Below, in pieces: positions 33,716 through 42,999 of a stretch of 64,000 nucleotides of DNA. Position 1 is the stretch's first letter. Every line of letters starts with the position of its first letter. Source of the DNA: Flexistipes sp. (GTDB lineage Bacteria; Chrysiogenota; Deferribacteres; Deferribacterales; Flexistipitaceae); assembly GCF_036172515.1 (NCBI RefSeq), contig NZ_JAXKVW010000012.1, forward strand, positions 1 to 64,000. The letters run 5' to 3'. The notes beneath the pieces are model-generated. The model saw only the letters and a program-made list of their open reading frames with translations. It did not search any database and was not told where the DNA came from. Both the position numbers and the translations under genes were made by a program.

Positions 33716-34510
33716 ATGATTAGTCTGATAGCCGTACAAACATTGAAAAACAGTGTTAAAGATAAAATTTTCTGGCTTATTGTTTCGCTGATTGTGGTGT
33801 TTGCAGTTGTGCCTTTTTTCAGTTCTTTCTCCATGAGACAGATTCAGGAGGTTTCCATAACGATGTCTCTGACGCTGAATTCCACGATTTTGCTGTTTTT
33901 GGCGGTTTTCGGAGGTGTTGCCACTGTCTGGCGTGATATAGAACGCAAATATGTCTACACAGTTCTCGGCAATCCTGTGAGCAGGACAAGTTTTATTCTC
34001 GGAAGGTTTGCAGGCTTTGCTGTTATAATGCTGATTCTGATGCTTTTGAATATTGTGTTTTCATTTATTGTGATAAAAATATCTGCAGCAATGTATGAAT
34101 CAAATTTACCTGTTTTATGGGGAAATATTCTGACAGCATTCTGTTTCCAATATCTCAAATATTTACTGGTGATGGCTTTCGGTTTTCTTTTTTCGTCATT
34201 CTCCACATCTTTTTTTGTACCCTTTTTTGCAACCGTTGCCGTCTATATCGCAGGCAATGCATCCCAGGGAATTTATGAATATGTTTTACAGAAGGCTGCA
34301 GCTGACTATTCAGCTTTTTTTGAAATTGTTGTAAAGGGTGTTTACTATATCCTGCCGAATTTCTCCGGGCTGGATTTTGTTGCCAATGCTACTTATGCGC
34401 TGGATATAGCTTTAACAGATGTGATATTCTCTTTTTGTTATTTTCTGATTTATTTCACTCTGATTTTTTCCCTGACTCTGATAATTTTTAATAAAAGGGA
34501 TTTTACTTAA
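33716..34510 (+). CDS. ABC-2 type transporter permease
   Basis: A 264-residue integral membrane protein with six predicted helices. It has the ABC-2/NosY-like pattern: an N-terminal helix with charged loop (KNSVKDKIFWLIVS), VWRDIERKYVYTVLGNPVSRTSFILGR after helix 2, and a final cytoplasmic FNKRDFT. It pairs with the ATPase two genes downstream to form an exporter. The gene between them begins 4 bases after its stop, so the three form one operon. The substrate is unknown. Confidence 0.85.
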   Translation: MISLIAVQTLKNSVKDKIFWLIVSLIVVFAVVPFFSSFSMRQIQEVSITMSLTLNSTILLFLAVFGGVATVWRDIERKYVYTVLGNPVSRTSFILGRFAGFAVIMLILMLLNIVFSFIVIKISAAMYESNLPVLWGNILTAFCFQYLKYLLVMAFGFLFSSFSTSFFVPFFATVAVYIAGNASQGIYEYVLQKAAADYSAFFEIVVKGVYYILPNFSGLDFVANATYALDIALTDVIFSFCYFLIYFTLIFSLTLIIFNKRDFT

Positions 34511-34513
34511 TAT

Positions 34514-35377
34514 ATGAAGAAGATTTATTTGATATTTATAGTTTTTTTAGTGGTTTTTGCTCTCTTTTTGCCTGAGTTCAAGCAAAACATGAATCAGCGT
34601 TCCGGTCTGGAAAAGCTCGGATACACACCCCAGGGAGAGTTGTATAAGTCGGTTTTGGGCGAATTCAGATGGTTTATGGGGGATTATCTCACTTTTAAAT
34701 CTATTATTTATTATGGGGGCAAAGTAAATGAGCTCAGGCAAAGAAAATATAAAGAAGTTGAGTTTTACAATCTTTTCAGGACAATTGAAACATCTATTAT
34801 TTTGAATCCCTATCACGAAGACAGTTATTATTTTGCCCAGGCTGCTTTTGTATGGGACATTGGAAGGGTGAAAGAAGTTAATGCGCTTTTAAAATATGTG
34901 ATGAAATACAGAATCTGGGATTACAGAATACCGTTTTTTCTTGGATTTAATTACAGTTATTTTATGAAAGACTATGAGAAAGCTGCAAAATATTTCAGAA
35001 AAGCAGCTGAAATCAGCGGTTCCCCCCTTTTCACAAAACTTGCTGCGAGATATTTTTATGAAGGCGGTGAAACGGAACTGGGGATAGTTTTTTTGAAGTA
35101 CATGTATGAAAATGCACGCAAGGAAGCTGTCAAAGAGTCATATAAATTAAGGCTGGAAGCGCTTAAAATGATAAAAATGCTCGAAGATGGCGTGAGTGAG
35201 CATAAAAAACGATTTAACAGTTTACCGGAAAATCTGGATCAGCTTGTGGAAAAAGGGATACTTGATAAAATTCCCCAGGACCCCTACGGCGGGGAATTTT
35301 ATATCAATGAAAAGGGTAAAATAAGAACAACCAGTAAGCTGACTAACAAAAAGGGTGAGAAAAATGAAGGCAGTTGA
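34514..35377 (+). CDS. membrane-anchored TPR-like protein of the ABC-2 operon
   Basis: A 287-residue protein with one N-terminal membrane helix (YLIFIVFLVVFALFLP) and a periplasmic region of tetratricopeptide-like helices (NPYHEDSYYFAQAAFVW, KDYEKAAKYFRKAAEIS). The C-terminal section (ENLDQLVEKGILDKIPQDPYGG) resembles the end of type II secretion pseudopilins, where a similar loop binds calcium. It lies between an ABC permease and its ATPase and overlaps the latter, so it probably serves that exporter. I do not recognise a named family. Confidence 0.7.
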   Translation: MKKIYLIFIVFLVVFALFLPEFKQNMNQRSGLEKLGYTPQGELYKSVLGEFRWFMGDYLTFKSIIYYGGKVNELRQRKYKEVEFYNLFRTIETSIILNPYHEDSYYFAQAAFVWDIGRVKEVNALLKYVMKYRIWDYRIPFFLGFNYSYFMKDYEKAAKYFRKAAEISGSPLFTKLAARYFYEGGETELGIVFLKYMYENARKEAVKESYKLRLEALKMIKMLEDGVSEHKKRFNSLPENLDQLVEKGILDKIPQDPYGGEFYINEKGKIRTTSKLTNKKGEKNEGS

Positions 35378-36266
35378 ATGTGATAATATCTTTAAACAGT
35401 TTAAATATAAGGGAGAAAAAATTCAGGCTTTGAACGGTTTGGATTTACATATTGAAGAAGGGGAGATGTACGGTTTTCTGGGGCCTAATGGTGCTGGTAA
35501 AAGTACAACTATTAAAATTCTAATGGATTTTATAAGAGCTGATAAAGGAAGTACTAAAATTTTCGGTATAGATTCCAAAGATGTAAAATCCAGAGCTAAA
35601 ATCGGGTTTTTACCCGAAAATCCCGTTTTTATGGACAATCTGACCGGCCGGGAAATTTTACGATTTGCCGGAAAATCCCATGGTATGGACAGTGACGAAA
35701 TCAATAAAAAAAGCAAAGAGCTTTTGAAAAGGGTTGAGTTGACAGAAGCTTCTGACAGAGCCGTAAGAAAATACAGCAAGGGAATGATTCAGCGGATAGG
35801 TTTTGCAGCAGCAATAATACATGCTCCTGAGCTTCTAATATTGGATGAACCGATGAGCGGACTGGATCCTCTGGGCAGGGTACTGTTCAAAGATATGTTA
35901 AAAGAGCTTAATGAGAAAGGTACAACCATCTTCTTCAGTTCACACATTATCCCTGATATTGAAGATATTTGTACAAAAATCGGTATTATAAAAAACGGCA
36001 GGATGTATAATGAAATAGATGATACGGAACTTAAATATTACAGTACCGAAAGTTTCAGAATTATTTACAGAGATGAAGGAATTTTGCCTGCTGAGTTTAA
36101 GGATGATGCCGTTAAGGTTAGTGAGGAACTGAGCAGTGTTAATGTATCGAAATCCCGCCTTGACCTGGTTTTATCGAAAATGAAAGAAGAGAATTTTGAT
36201 ATTGTTGACATCCAGCCGCAGAAAAAGGATCTGGAAGACTTGTTTGTGGAAATTTCCGAAAAGTGA
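35364..36266 (+). CDS. ABC transporter ATP-binding protein
   Basis: A 300-residue ATPase with Walker A (GPNGAGKST), signature (KYSKGMIQRIGFA), Walker B (LLILDEPMSGLDP) and the switch His (FFSSHIIPDIE). The signature reads YSKGM rather than LSGGQ, as is common in ABC-2 export ATPases. About 90 residues follow the core and may contact the permease. The ATG at 35364 lies 9 bases inside an alternative GTG and follows GGGTGAG. It overlaps the TPR gene by 14 bases and completes the exporter with the permease at 33716. Confidence 0.92.
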   Translation: MKAVECDNIFKQFKYKGEKIQALNGLDLHIEEGEMYGFLGPNGAGKSTTIKILMDFIRADKGSTKIFGIDSKDVKSRAKIGFLPENPVFMDNLTGREILRFAGKSHGMDSDEINKKSKELLKRVELTEASDRAVRKYSKGMIQRIGFAAAIIHAPELLILDEPMSGLDPLGRVLFKDMLKELNEKGTTIFFSSHIIPDIEDICTKIGIIKNGRMYNEIDDTELKYYSTESFRIIYRDEGILPAEFKDDAVKVSEELSSVNVSKSRLDLVLSKMKEENFDIVDIQPQKKDLEDLFVEISEK

Positions 36267-36363
36267 ATTAGTTGAATAGTATATTTGCTGAGTGGACAAG
36301 TGGTTAAGTAGTTGAGTGGGAAGTTAGGGTAATTGTTCAACAGTCTTTTTTTTGAACCTTACT

Positions 36364-36858
36364 TTACAGTTTTAAAATATTGGTAATTCTGTTTTCAAGC
36401 TCATCCAGAGTGCTGTTATTTTCAATAACAAAATCACATTGATTTCTCAACTGTTCGATTTCTTTTTCTGCCGGGTGGTCTTCTCTGAAATCCAGCCCCA
36501 GTTTTTCGGCTCTTTTCCTTCTGATACCTTCTTCGGCATCAACATAGATGGTTGTAAAGCCGGCAGATTTTAAAGTATCAAACTCAATCTGTTTGCGCAT
36601 GTCATCCGTTACAAAAGAGCAGCCGCTTTGCTTCACCCTTGATGCCAAATCTTTTACAAAGTAATCTTCACCGAAATATTTTCTTATCGATTCCCCCAGA
36701 TCCTGCATGAATCCGCGGTTCCGGGGAACGCCCAACAACTTATTTATTTGATAAATCTTGTCTATTACTTTACAGAGCTTGGCTCCGTTATGCTTTGATA
36801 TTATTTCCGCCAGTGTTGATTTTCCTGCGCACTGCTTTCCTGAAATGGCAATATTCAT
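36364..36858 (-). CDS. small P-loop nucleotide kinase-like protein
   Basis: A 164-residue protein with an N-terminal Walker A loop (SGKQCAGKST), a conserved DDMRKQIEFD segment and a Lid-like arginine-rich region (EGIRRKRAEKLG). The layout fits an AAA_18/deoxynucleoside-monophosphate-kinase-like enzyme that phosphorylates a nucleotide or cofactor precursor. The exact substrate cannot be read from the sequence. A GGAGGGATTTT ribosome binding site and a promoter-like pair upstream support the start. Confidence 0.75.
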   Translation of the reverse strand: MNIAISGKQCAGKSTLAEIISKHNGAKLCKVIDKIYQINKLLGVPRNRGFMQDLGESIRKYFGEDYFVKDLASRVKQSGCSFVTDDMRKQIEFDTLKSAGFTTIYVDAEEGIRRKRAEKLGLDFREDHPAEKEIEQLRNQCDFVIENNSTLDELENRITNILKL

Positions 36859-36880
36859 AAAATCCCTCCAAACCTGTCCA

Positions 36881-36908
36881 ATTATAATTGAATTATCCGA
36901 TTATACAA
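36881..36908 (-). promoter_or_regulatory. promoter-like pair for the P-loop kinase gene
   Basis: On the minus strand TTGTAT and TATAAT are spaced by 16 bases, and the -10 box ends about 23 bases before the ATG. Confidence 0.45.
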
Positions 36909-36983
36909 CTAAAGTTTTCTGCTGAGGTTGTTAGATTAAGCTAAATATATTATATTAAAGTAAAAACATGAAGGGGGTAGGAA

Positions 36984-37496
36984 ATGCAGCTGCTTGAAGG
37001 GATTTTTAAAAGACGAAGTATAAGAAGTTTTATTAAAGACAAACCTGTGGAAACCGAAAAGATCGAAACACTGTTGAAAGCCGCAATGAGCGCTCCTTCA
37101 GCAGGTAATCAACAGCCGTGGCATTTTATAGTAATCGATGAAAGAGAAATCCTGGATGAAATCCCTGAAATACACCCTTACGCCGGCATGAGCACCTCAG
37201 CCCCGCTTGCAATACTGGTGTGCGGCGATATATCTCTGGAAAAGCATAAAGGTTTCTGGGTTCAGGACTGTGCCGCATCAATTGAAAATATGCTTCTTGC
37301 AACCCAGGAAGTAGACCTGGAAGCTGTTTGGTGTGGAGTTTATCCGAATGAATCGAGAGCGGAAGCTTTTAAAGAAAAATTTAATCTGCCGAAAAGTGTG
37401 TATCCGCTTGGCCTGGTAGTAATCGGATACTCTGATAAATCTGGTTTTAAAGTGGACAGATACAGAAAAGACAGAATACACAGTAACAGGTGGTAA
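36984..37496 (+). CDS. nitroreductase-family flavoprotein
   Basis: A 170-residue FMN enzyme that uses NAD(P)H to reduce nitro or quinone-like compounds; its true substrate is unknown. The phosphate-binding start (FKRRSIRSF) and SAPSAGNQQPWHFIVID are classic for the family, and the GVYPNESR and PLGLVVIGY segments are also typical. It is a short member and probably works as a homodimer. GGGGGTAG precedes the ATG. It is convergent with the MFS gene, with only 2 bases between their ends. Confidence 0.9.
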   Translation: MQLLEGIFKRRSIRSFIKDKPVETEKIETLLKAAMSAPSAGNQQPWHFIVIDEREILDEIPEIHPYAGMSTSAPLAILVCGDISLEKHKGFWVQDCAASIENMLLATQEVDLEAVWCGVYPNESRAEAFKEKFNLPKSVYPLGLVVIGYSDKSGFKVDRYRKDRIHSNRW

Positions 37497-37498
37497 TA

Positions 37499-38638
37499 TT
37501 ATTTTGCCACTTCTCTGTCTATCATCTGTACAAAGACGAAAGAGATAAGGCTGAGAGCGCTTCCCATTATGAACGGGATTTTATAATTGTATATCCAAAG
37601 TATCCCGCCGAATACAGGCAGGATAACGGCAGCGATATGGTTTATTGTAAATCCGACAGCCATACTCGGTGCAATGTCACCGGGGTCGGCCATTTTTTGG
37701 AAAAACGTCCTGATTGCCAGTGCAAAATTGAAAAATATGTGATCCAGTATATACATGATACCCACAAGAATTTTGCTTTCTGAGAACGCATAAACGAGGA
37801 AAATTACAATAAGGCTGCCGTACTCCAGAGAAAGCACTTTTCTTTCACCGAACCGGTTTACTGCTTTGCCGATTTGCGGGCTTATAAAAAAGTTTATCAG
37901 ATTATTAAGTACAAAAAGGGCGGAAACAGTAGTTACACTGTAGTCAAACTTTTTTACAAGCAGAAAGACTGAGAAAGCTACGAAAATCTGTCTTCTGGCA
38001 CCTGCAAAAAATGTCAGTACATAGAAAAGCCAGTATTTTTTTCTGAAAATCATTTTTTTATGCTGAGCCGGCATGTCTTTTTTGGTGGGGTCCATGAAAA
38101 TTGTTATAAAACCCAGCAAAGCAACAAATATCCCTGCAAACAGAAAAATGGTTTTGTATGTTAAAAAATTGACCACAAAGAATATAACTATACCTATCCC
38201 GATACTTGTAATTGCAGCCAAAGAGCGCAGTTTTCCGAAGACAACAGGAGCTTCGGAAGTGGTAAAGTACTGTAAAGTGAGGGACTGGTTCAGCGTTTCA
38301 TAGTAATGAAAACCGAAGGACATAAGAATCGTTGTGAAGATAACCCCCTGAAAAGTGGGTAAGAATCCTGTCATACCGATACCCACGCCGAGCAGAATTA
38401 TTGATAAAGATGCCAGTCTGTGTTCGCTGATAAAGAGTAAAATGTAGATGACCAGAAGTGCTAAAAAACCGGGAACTTCTCTGACAGATTGTATTACACC
38501 AATATTGAAACCGTTCAGATGCGCTGTTTCCACAGCGAAGTTGTTGAATATTGTGCGCCATCCCTGCAGACCGGAAAAAGCGGCAATGGTGAGAATCATC
38601 AAAAATATATACATTTTTGTGCTTTCTGTTTTGAACAT
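37499..38638 (-). CDS. major facilitator superfamily transporter
   Basis: A 379-residue protein with 10-12 hydrophobic helices. A central cytoplasmic loop (DPTKKDMPAQHKKMIFRKK) divides two six-helix halves, and a conserved loop (GKAVNRFGERKVLSLEYG) sits early in the second half. The N-terminal half lacks the strict GXXXDRXGRR motif, so the transported compound cannot be guessed. No transport-linked neighbour helps. Confidence 0.8.
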   Translation of the reverse strand: MFKTESTKMYIFLMILTIAAFSGLQGWRTIFNNFAVETAHLNGFNIGVIQSVREVPGFLALLVIYILLFISEHRLASLSIILLGVGIGMTGFLPTFQGVIFTTILMSFGFHYYETLNQSLTLQYFTTSEAPVVFGKLRSLAAITSIGIGIVIFFVVNFLTYKTIFLFAGIFVALLGFITIFMDPTKKDMPAQHKKMIFRKKYWLFYVLTFFAGARRQIFVAFSVFLLVKKFDYSVTTVSALFVLNNLINFFISPQIGKAVNRFGERKVLSLEYGSLIVIFLVYAFSESKILVGIMYILDHIFFNFALAIRTFFQKMADPGDIAPSMAVGFTINHIAAVILPVFGGILWIYNYKIPFIMGSALSLISFVFVQMIDREVAK

Positions 38639-38832
38639 AAGGATATGTTTTTAAACCTATTTTAATTTCGGAGCAACAAAAAAATTGTTTAGAAAGAGAA
38701 ATGGGGAGATTGGGGGCAGAGAGATGGTGAAGTAGGGAGATAGGGAAGAATAGGCAGGGGCAGAGGAAAACTCTTGAATAAAACATGTTAAAAATATACG
38801 TTTACATTCCTATCTATTGCATTGGAGGCGGT

Positions 38833-39786
38833 ATGTTAAGACTCAGAAGCTTTATAGAGCTTTATGGACTTCCCAGGATTATTAATAACCAGATCTGGAT
38901 TGCAGCGGGTTCGATAATTGCAGCATTGGGTTATGCGTTGTTCCAGGTACCGTTTAATATCGTGGCAGGCGGCATAGGCGGCATAGGTATTATCATTAAT
39001 CACTTCACCGGTCTTCCGGTGGGGGTTTTGTATTTTGTTCTTAACATACCTTTACTTGTAGTGGGTTTTCGCCATCTGGGGAGGTGGCAGTTTTTATTTT
39101 CTACACTTTCATCTGTTATAGTTTTTTCTGTTTTTGCGGATTACTTTGGTTATATACTTCCCGTTACGCTTGAGAAATTTCCCATAACCAATGATCTTCT
39201 TCTTAACGCACTTTATGGCGGGATTATTTTTGGTATTGGATCAGGTATAATTTTTCGTTTCGGCGGGACAATAGGCGGTACGAGCATAATCGGCAGGATT
39301 ATCAATAACAAAACGGGTTTTCCGCTTAGTCAGTCCTATTTTTTCGCTGACGGGTTGATAATATTGACCGCCGGGTTTGTTTTCGGCTGGGAGCTTGCTA
39401 TGCTTGCTCTGATAACATTGTTTTTTGTAGGATTTGCCAATGATTTTGTTATGGAAGGGGTAAGCCAGGCAAGGACTGTTACCATTATTACTAATAAACC
39501 TAATGAACTGAAACATGAAATGATGCATAAACTGCGCAGAGGTATCAGCCAATGGAATGTGACAGGAGGGTATTCCAATAAAGAATATACAATGTTGTTT
39601 TGTACGGTGAGCAGATCCCAGGTACAGGATATAAAAACAATTGTAGCGGAAGTCAATCCGGAGGCTTTTCTGGTAATAGGCGTTGCACAGCAGGCAAGAA
39701 ACGGACACGGCTTTAAGTTGCTTAAGGCCGGGAAGAAGAGCAAGAAAAATATAAATGTTGAGGAAACAGCAGAAGAGACCGGTTAG
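38833..39786 (+). CDS. YitT-family membrane protein (DUF161/DUF2179)
   Basis: A 317-residue protein with about five to six helices in a YitT-like core (GGIGGIGIIINHFTGLPVGV, GSGIIFRFGGTIGGTSIIGRI) and a C-terminal soluble DUF2179 domain (ARTVTIITNKPNEL.., YTMLFCTVSRSQ). Function is unsettled in the family. The ATG at 38833 follows GGAGG and begins where homologues usually begin; the longer frame from 38785 would add an unlikely hydrophobic stretch. It ends in a Lys-rich tail and is convergent with the small gene at 39792. Confidence 0.85.
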   Translation: MLRLRSFIELYGLPRIINNQIWIAAGSIIAALGYALFQVPFNIVAGGIGGIGIIINHFTGLPVGVLYFVLNIPLLVVGFRHLGRWQFLFSTLSSVIVFSVFADYFGYILPVTLEKFPITNDLLLNALYGGIIFGIGSGIIFRFGGTIGGTSIIGRIINNKTGFPLSQSYFFADGLIILTAGFVFGWELAMLALITLFFVGFANDFVMEGVSQARTVTIITNKPNELKHEMMHKLRRGISQWNVTGGYSNKEYTMLFCTVSRSQVQDIKTIVAEVNPEAFLVIGVAQQARNGHGFKLLKAGKKSKKNINVEETAEETG

Positions 39787-39791
39787 AAAAA

Positions 39792-40040
39792 TTATTTATA
39801 AAGAATACTGTTGATTGTTTTCTTTATATCCTCAGGTGAAGTGGCGTCTTTGCAGCATCCGGCCTCAGCATATGGGTCATAATCGGACACCTGGAATATC
39901 AGCGATTCTATCAGATTCTTTTTTGATTCCATAATTTCCGGTTCTTTCATAATTATTTCTATCTCTCTTGCCAAAAAGTCAGGGAAATCCAGATTATTCT
40001 GGGAATATTGAAGAGATTCCTTTAGTTTTTCAGCTAACAT
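39792..40040 (-). CDS. small soluble hypothetical protein
   Basis: An 82-residue acidic, helical protein with adjacent cysteines near the C terminus (AEAGCCKDATS). GGAGAAA precedes the ATG, which supports a real gene. It has no signal peptide or membrane segment. I do not recognise the family. Its 3' end lies 5 bases from the convergent YitT gene. Confidence 0.6.
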   Translation of the reverse strand: MLAEKLKESLQYSQNNLDFPDFLAREIEIIMKEPEIMESKKNLIESLIFQVSDYDPYAEAGCCKDATSPEDIKKTINSILYK

Positions 40041-40194
40041 TATTTTCTCCTTCCTGGTTTATTAAAAATAATTTATAATAATTCTCTGAGTTATCAAGAC
40101 TGTTTTTTTCAATAAATGAAAGCGTCTGAATTTCCTACTGCCACGCATTCAAATCGTTAATTTAATAATTTTTGTAGTGTGTTCGGTTGACACT

Positions 40195-40260
40195 TCAACA
40201 ACCCTGTTAAATCCATCTCATATGGGTTGCCTTTGGCAGCATTTAACAGGGTAAACCTTT
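40195..40260. repeat. CCCTGTTAAAT hairpin, copy 3
   Basis: ACCCTGTTAAAT (40201-40212) and ATTTAACAGGGT (40241-40252) form a perfect 12-base stem. The same stem occurs at 9986-10032 and, shorter, at 30154-30196. It lies downstream of the phosphodiesterase gene and could also act as a terminator. Confidence 0.65.
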
Positions 40261-40275
40261 ACTACCCTAATACCC

Positions 40276-41016
40276 CTAACCACCTCCCATTGTGAGTGTT
40301 TTTTTCATTAGAACCGGCTTGTTTGTGGTGAGGTAGTCCAGCCCTATTTCTTGGTATTTTACAGCGGCTTCAGTGTCATCTACAGTCCATACGTTTGTTT
40401 TCAGCCCGGCGCTTTTAGCCAATATTACCATTTGTCTGCATCGATAAAATTCTCCGGAAATCCCCAGTCCGGTTATCCCGTTTTTTACGGCTTCGTTTAC
40501 TGCGCTCAGGTAATTCATATTCGGATTGCGGTCAAGGTCTATAAGTTTGTAGGTTTTTATTTCATGGAAACTGCTCCATATATTTACCAATACCTCAGGC
40601 AGAAAACTGATGATGTTAAGCTTCTTTTTATCAAACGGGAAAATATAAGCTAATTTTTCTTTAAGAGGTTTGATTATTTCTTTTCCGCATTTAATTTCCA
40701 GAAAAAGTTCTTTTCCATCTTTTGTTGCTTCAACAATTTCTTCAATCACCGGTATTTTGTCAGATATATTTTCAGAATCTTTTTGAAGAGTGCAGTCAAG
40801 ATTTCTTAAAAAATTAAAAGAGTATTTGTTTATTTCGTATTCTGCATTTGTTACTCTTTTAGTATTCTCATCGTGGAAGGCCACCACATTTTTATCTGCA
40901 GTGAGTCTTATATCAACCTCTACTCCGTCAGCGCCGTCAAGCCAGGCCTGTTTTACAGCTGAAACTGTATTTTCCGGCGCTTTCAGATTCGAACCCCGGT
41001 GTGCAATTATTTTCAC
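40276..41016 (-). CDS. glycerophosphodiester phosphodiesterase
   Basis: A 246-residue TIM-barrel enzyme that hydrolyses glycerophosphodiesters to glycerol 3-phosphate and an alcohol. The catalytic and metal-binding motifs are visible: HRGSNLKAPENT, GVEVDIRLTADKNVVAFHDENT and the conserved LEIKCG. The C-terminal NVWTVDD motif is also typical. It has no signal peptide, so it is cytoplasmic (UgpQ-like). It stands alone. Confidence 0.92.
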   Translation of the reverse strand: MKIIAHRGSNLKAPENTVSAVKQAWLDGADGVEVDIRLTADKNVVAFHDENTKRVTNAEYEINKYSFNFLRNLDCTLQKDSENISDKIPVIEEIVEATKDGKELFLEIKCGKEIIKPLKEKLAYIFPFDKKKLNIISFLPEVLVNIWSSFHEIKTYKLIDLDRNPNMNYLSAVNEAVKNGITGLGISGEFYRCRQMVILAKSAGLKTNVWTVDDTEAAVKYQEIGLDYLTTNKPVLMKKTLTMGGG

Positions 41017-41057
41017 GATTATCCTCTTTATTTGAACTGTAATAAGTAAAGGTACTT

Positions 41058-42323
41058 TTATGTTTCAAATACGGAATCCTCGTCTGTTAGTTCTTTTCTC
41101 ATTGCCGTTCTGACACGGTTCATTCCATCGTAAAATTCGCTCATCATTAGTGAGATGATAAACTCACCCTGTGGTGTCAGACTGTAACCGCCGTTTTTAT
41201 TTTGTACACATTCGGACAGTTTTAAAAGAGAAAATTCCGGCTCGGGAAAAGCTTTGTTGTTAAGGTTAAAACCGAAAAGATCCACAATCATTCTGTATTG
41301 TTTTATAGCATGTTTGCCAAATCTGATATTTTTAACGGCTGAAATTTTGTTATCCTTAATCAATTTGCCGTATTCTTTCAGGGAAAAGGAATTTATATAC
41401 AGTGTATTGCCGATAAATCCGAAAGCTCCCGAACCCAGCCCGATATATTCGTCGTTATCTATTACGTATTCGTCTATAATATCGCCTGTATCTTTGGAGA
41501 ACGCCCATTGTGTGCGCTGCTCGTATTTTTTAGTATCCATATTTGTGAGAATAAGCTGAAACAGTTCACTTTCACGCTTATAGCTTTTTGAGCCCTCCCT
41601 GTTTTTTATCCCCCAGTCGCTGTTGGAGGAAAACATCAATGGATAGAATGTTATCTGCTGCGAGCCGGTGGAAAGCACTTTGGAGATATCGTTTATAAGT
41701 TCCTCTTTTTTCTGATAGGGATAGTTATAAATCATATCTATGTTGACTATCGGAAAATGAGGCATGAGATTTTTAACTTTCTCCAACTGTGATTCTCCGG
41801 AGCCGAATTTATCGTACCGGCCTATCAGCTTCAGGTAATCATCGTTAAAAGTCTGAATTCCCACAGAAAGTCTGTCTATTCTATCCACTGTGTTTTCAAG
41901 AATCGGTGAGGATACATGGTCGGGGTCACTTTCACAGGATACCTCTTTTATATCAAAAAGTTCTTTTGCATAATCGATGAGCCCGGCAAGTTCAGCAGGT
42001 AAAACCGTCGGAGTTCCGCCACCGATGTACATAGCCCCGAAATTATAACCTTTTTCATGAATCAGATGCATTTCTTTTTTTAACAGCCTGAAATAAGTTT
42101 CGGCGGTTTTTTGGTCAAAAATAAACTTATGAAATGTACAGTATGTGCAGAAAGAAAAACAAAAAGGAATGTGGAGATATAAAAGCCTCTTTTTATTATC
42201 GGGGCATTCGGGAAAATCTGCATTGAATTTCTTTGGTTTCAGATAATAACTGCAGGCACTTTTCATAATTTTTGATGCAAAACGGGCCCGGAAATCCATG
42301 CGAATTGTATTGTTGTCAAACAA
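41058..42323 (-). CDS. HemN/HemW-like radical SAM protein
   Basis: A 421-residue radical SAM enzyme of the coproporphyrinogen-oxidase superfamily. The cluster-binding motif is FCFSFCTYCTFH (CX3CX2C), followed by YIGGGTPTVLP, the SAM-binding stretch, and SVGIQTFNDD. It may act in anaerobic haem synthesis or as a haem chaperone; HemN-specific and HemW-specific features cannot be told apart here. I place the start at the TTG at 42323, because GAGGAGG lies 5-11 bases upstream. The longer frame to 42353 lacks such a site. Confidence 0.8.
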   Translation of the reverse strand: MFDNNTIRMDFRARFASKIMKSACSYYLKPKKFNADFPECPDNKKRLLYLHIPFCFSFCTYCTFHKFIFDQKTAETYFRLLKKEMHLIHEKGYNFGAMYIGGGTPTVLPAELAGLIDYAKELFDIKEVSCESDPDHVSSPILENTVDRIDRLSVGIQTFNDDYLKLIGRYDKFGSGESQLEKVKNLMPHFPIVNIDMIYNYPYQKKEELINDISKVLSTGSQQITFYPLMFSSNSDWGIKNREGSKSYKRESELFQLILTNMDTKKYEQRTQWAFSKDTGDIIDEYVIDNDEYIGLGSGAFGFIGNTLYINSFSLKEYGKLIKDNKISAVKNIRFGKHAIKQYRMIVDLFGFNLNNKAFPEPEFSLLKLSECVQNKNGGYSLTPQGEFIISLMMSEFYDGMNRVRTAMRKELTDEDSVFET

Positions 42324-42353
42324 TATTTTCCTCCTCAAAATAACACTAACCAA

Positions 42354-42699
42354 TTATACATTAGTAGATAATATTATTCAAACTTATAGTTTTCAATTAT
42401 TCAATTAAGCCGGGATGCAGAATATTATTCAACCGTATGTGCAATATTCTTCACGACAGGCGATTATAAATCGAGAGCTTTGAATTATGTAATTTTTAAA
42501 GTTTTTGGAAGCCGGACTTTATTTGTAAGCCAACGGGCTGAGTCCCGCATGCTTGATAATACTGAATTTCAAAACAAACTTTGCCCGGCTAATCGCACCC
42601 TTTGGCGGACAAGAGCGCTCTTCCTGAATTATTCAAAAGTATTATATTATTACGTTTATGGCATATTTGGTGCTACTAAACAGGAAAAATGCGGAATAA
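42354..42699. other. intergenic region without a convincing gene
   Basis: This stretch holds no repeat module from the main families and no supported reading frame. The word AAACTTTGCCCG near 42572 recurs in variant form near 45500 and, inverted, near 18551. It may be decayed sequence from the 5' part of the ABC gene whose end survives at 42700. Confidence 0.35.
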
Positions 42700-42999
42700 G
42701 CGAAGGAATGTCTTGACAAAGTGGGGTTTGAGGGAAAGTATGAAAGACTAACCAATCAGTTGTCGGGCGGTGAACAGCAGCGGGTTGCCGTTGCCAGGGC
42801 CTTGGTGAAAAAACCGGAAATCCTTTTTGCCGATGAACCTACGGGCAGCCTGGATGATGAAAACAGCACCGGGATAGCAAACATTTTCAGTCAGCTGAAT
42901 GAGGAAGGTTATACTGTTGTTATGGTGACACACGACAGCAGTATAGCTGATTTTGCCCGGAGGAAAATTATGATGAAGGACGGACAGATTGTCGCTTGA
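42700..42999 (+). pseudogene. ABC transporter ATPase remnant (C-terminal half only)
   Basis: An in-frame stop at 42697-42699 is followed by the second half of a LolD/MacB-type ATPase: signature [15 protein letters not shown], Walker [13 protein letters not shown] and switch VMVTHD. The N-terminal half with Walker A is missing, so it cannot bind ATP normally. An open frame from a GTG at 42721 exists but is unlikely to make a working protein. The remnant overlaps the start of the next kinase gene by 11 bases. It resembles the kind of ATPase that begins at 63796. Confidence 0.75.

Noticed and set aside
42480-42716. Plus-strand open frame of 78 codons before the ABC remnant
   Set aside because: No ribosome binding site, odd composition, and it runs out of frame into the ABC remnant; probably decayed DNA.
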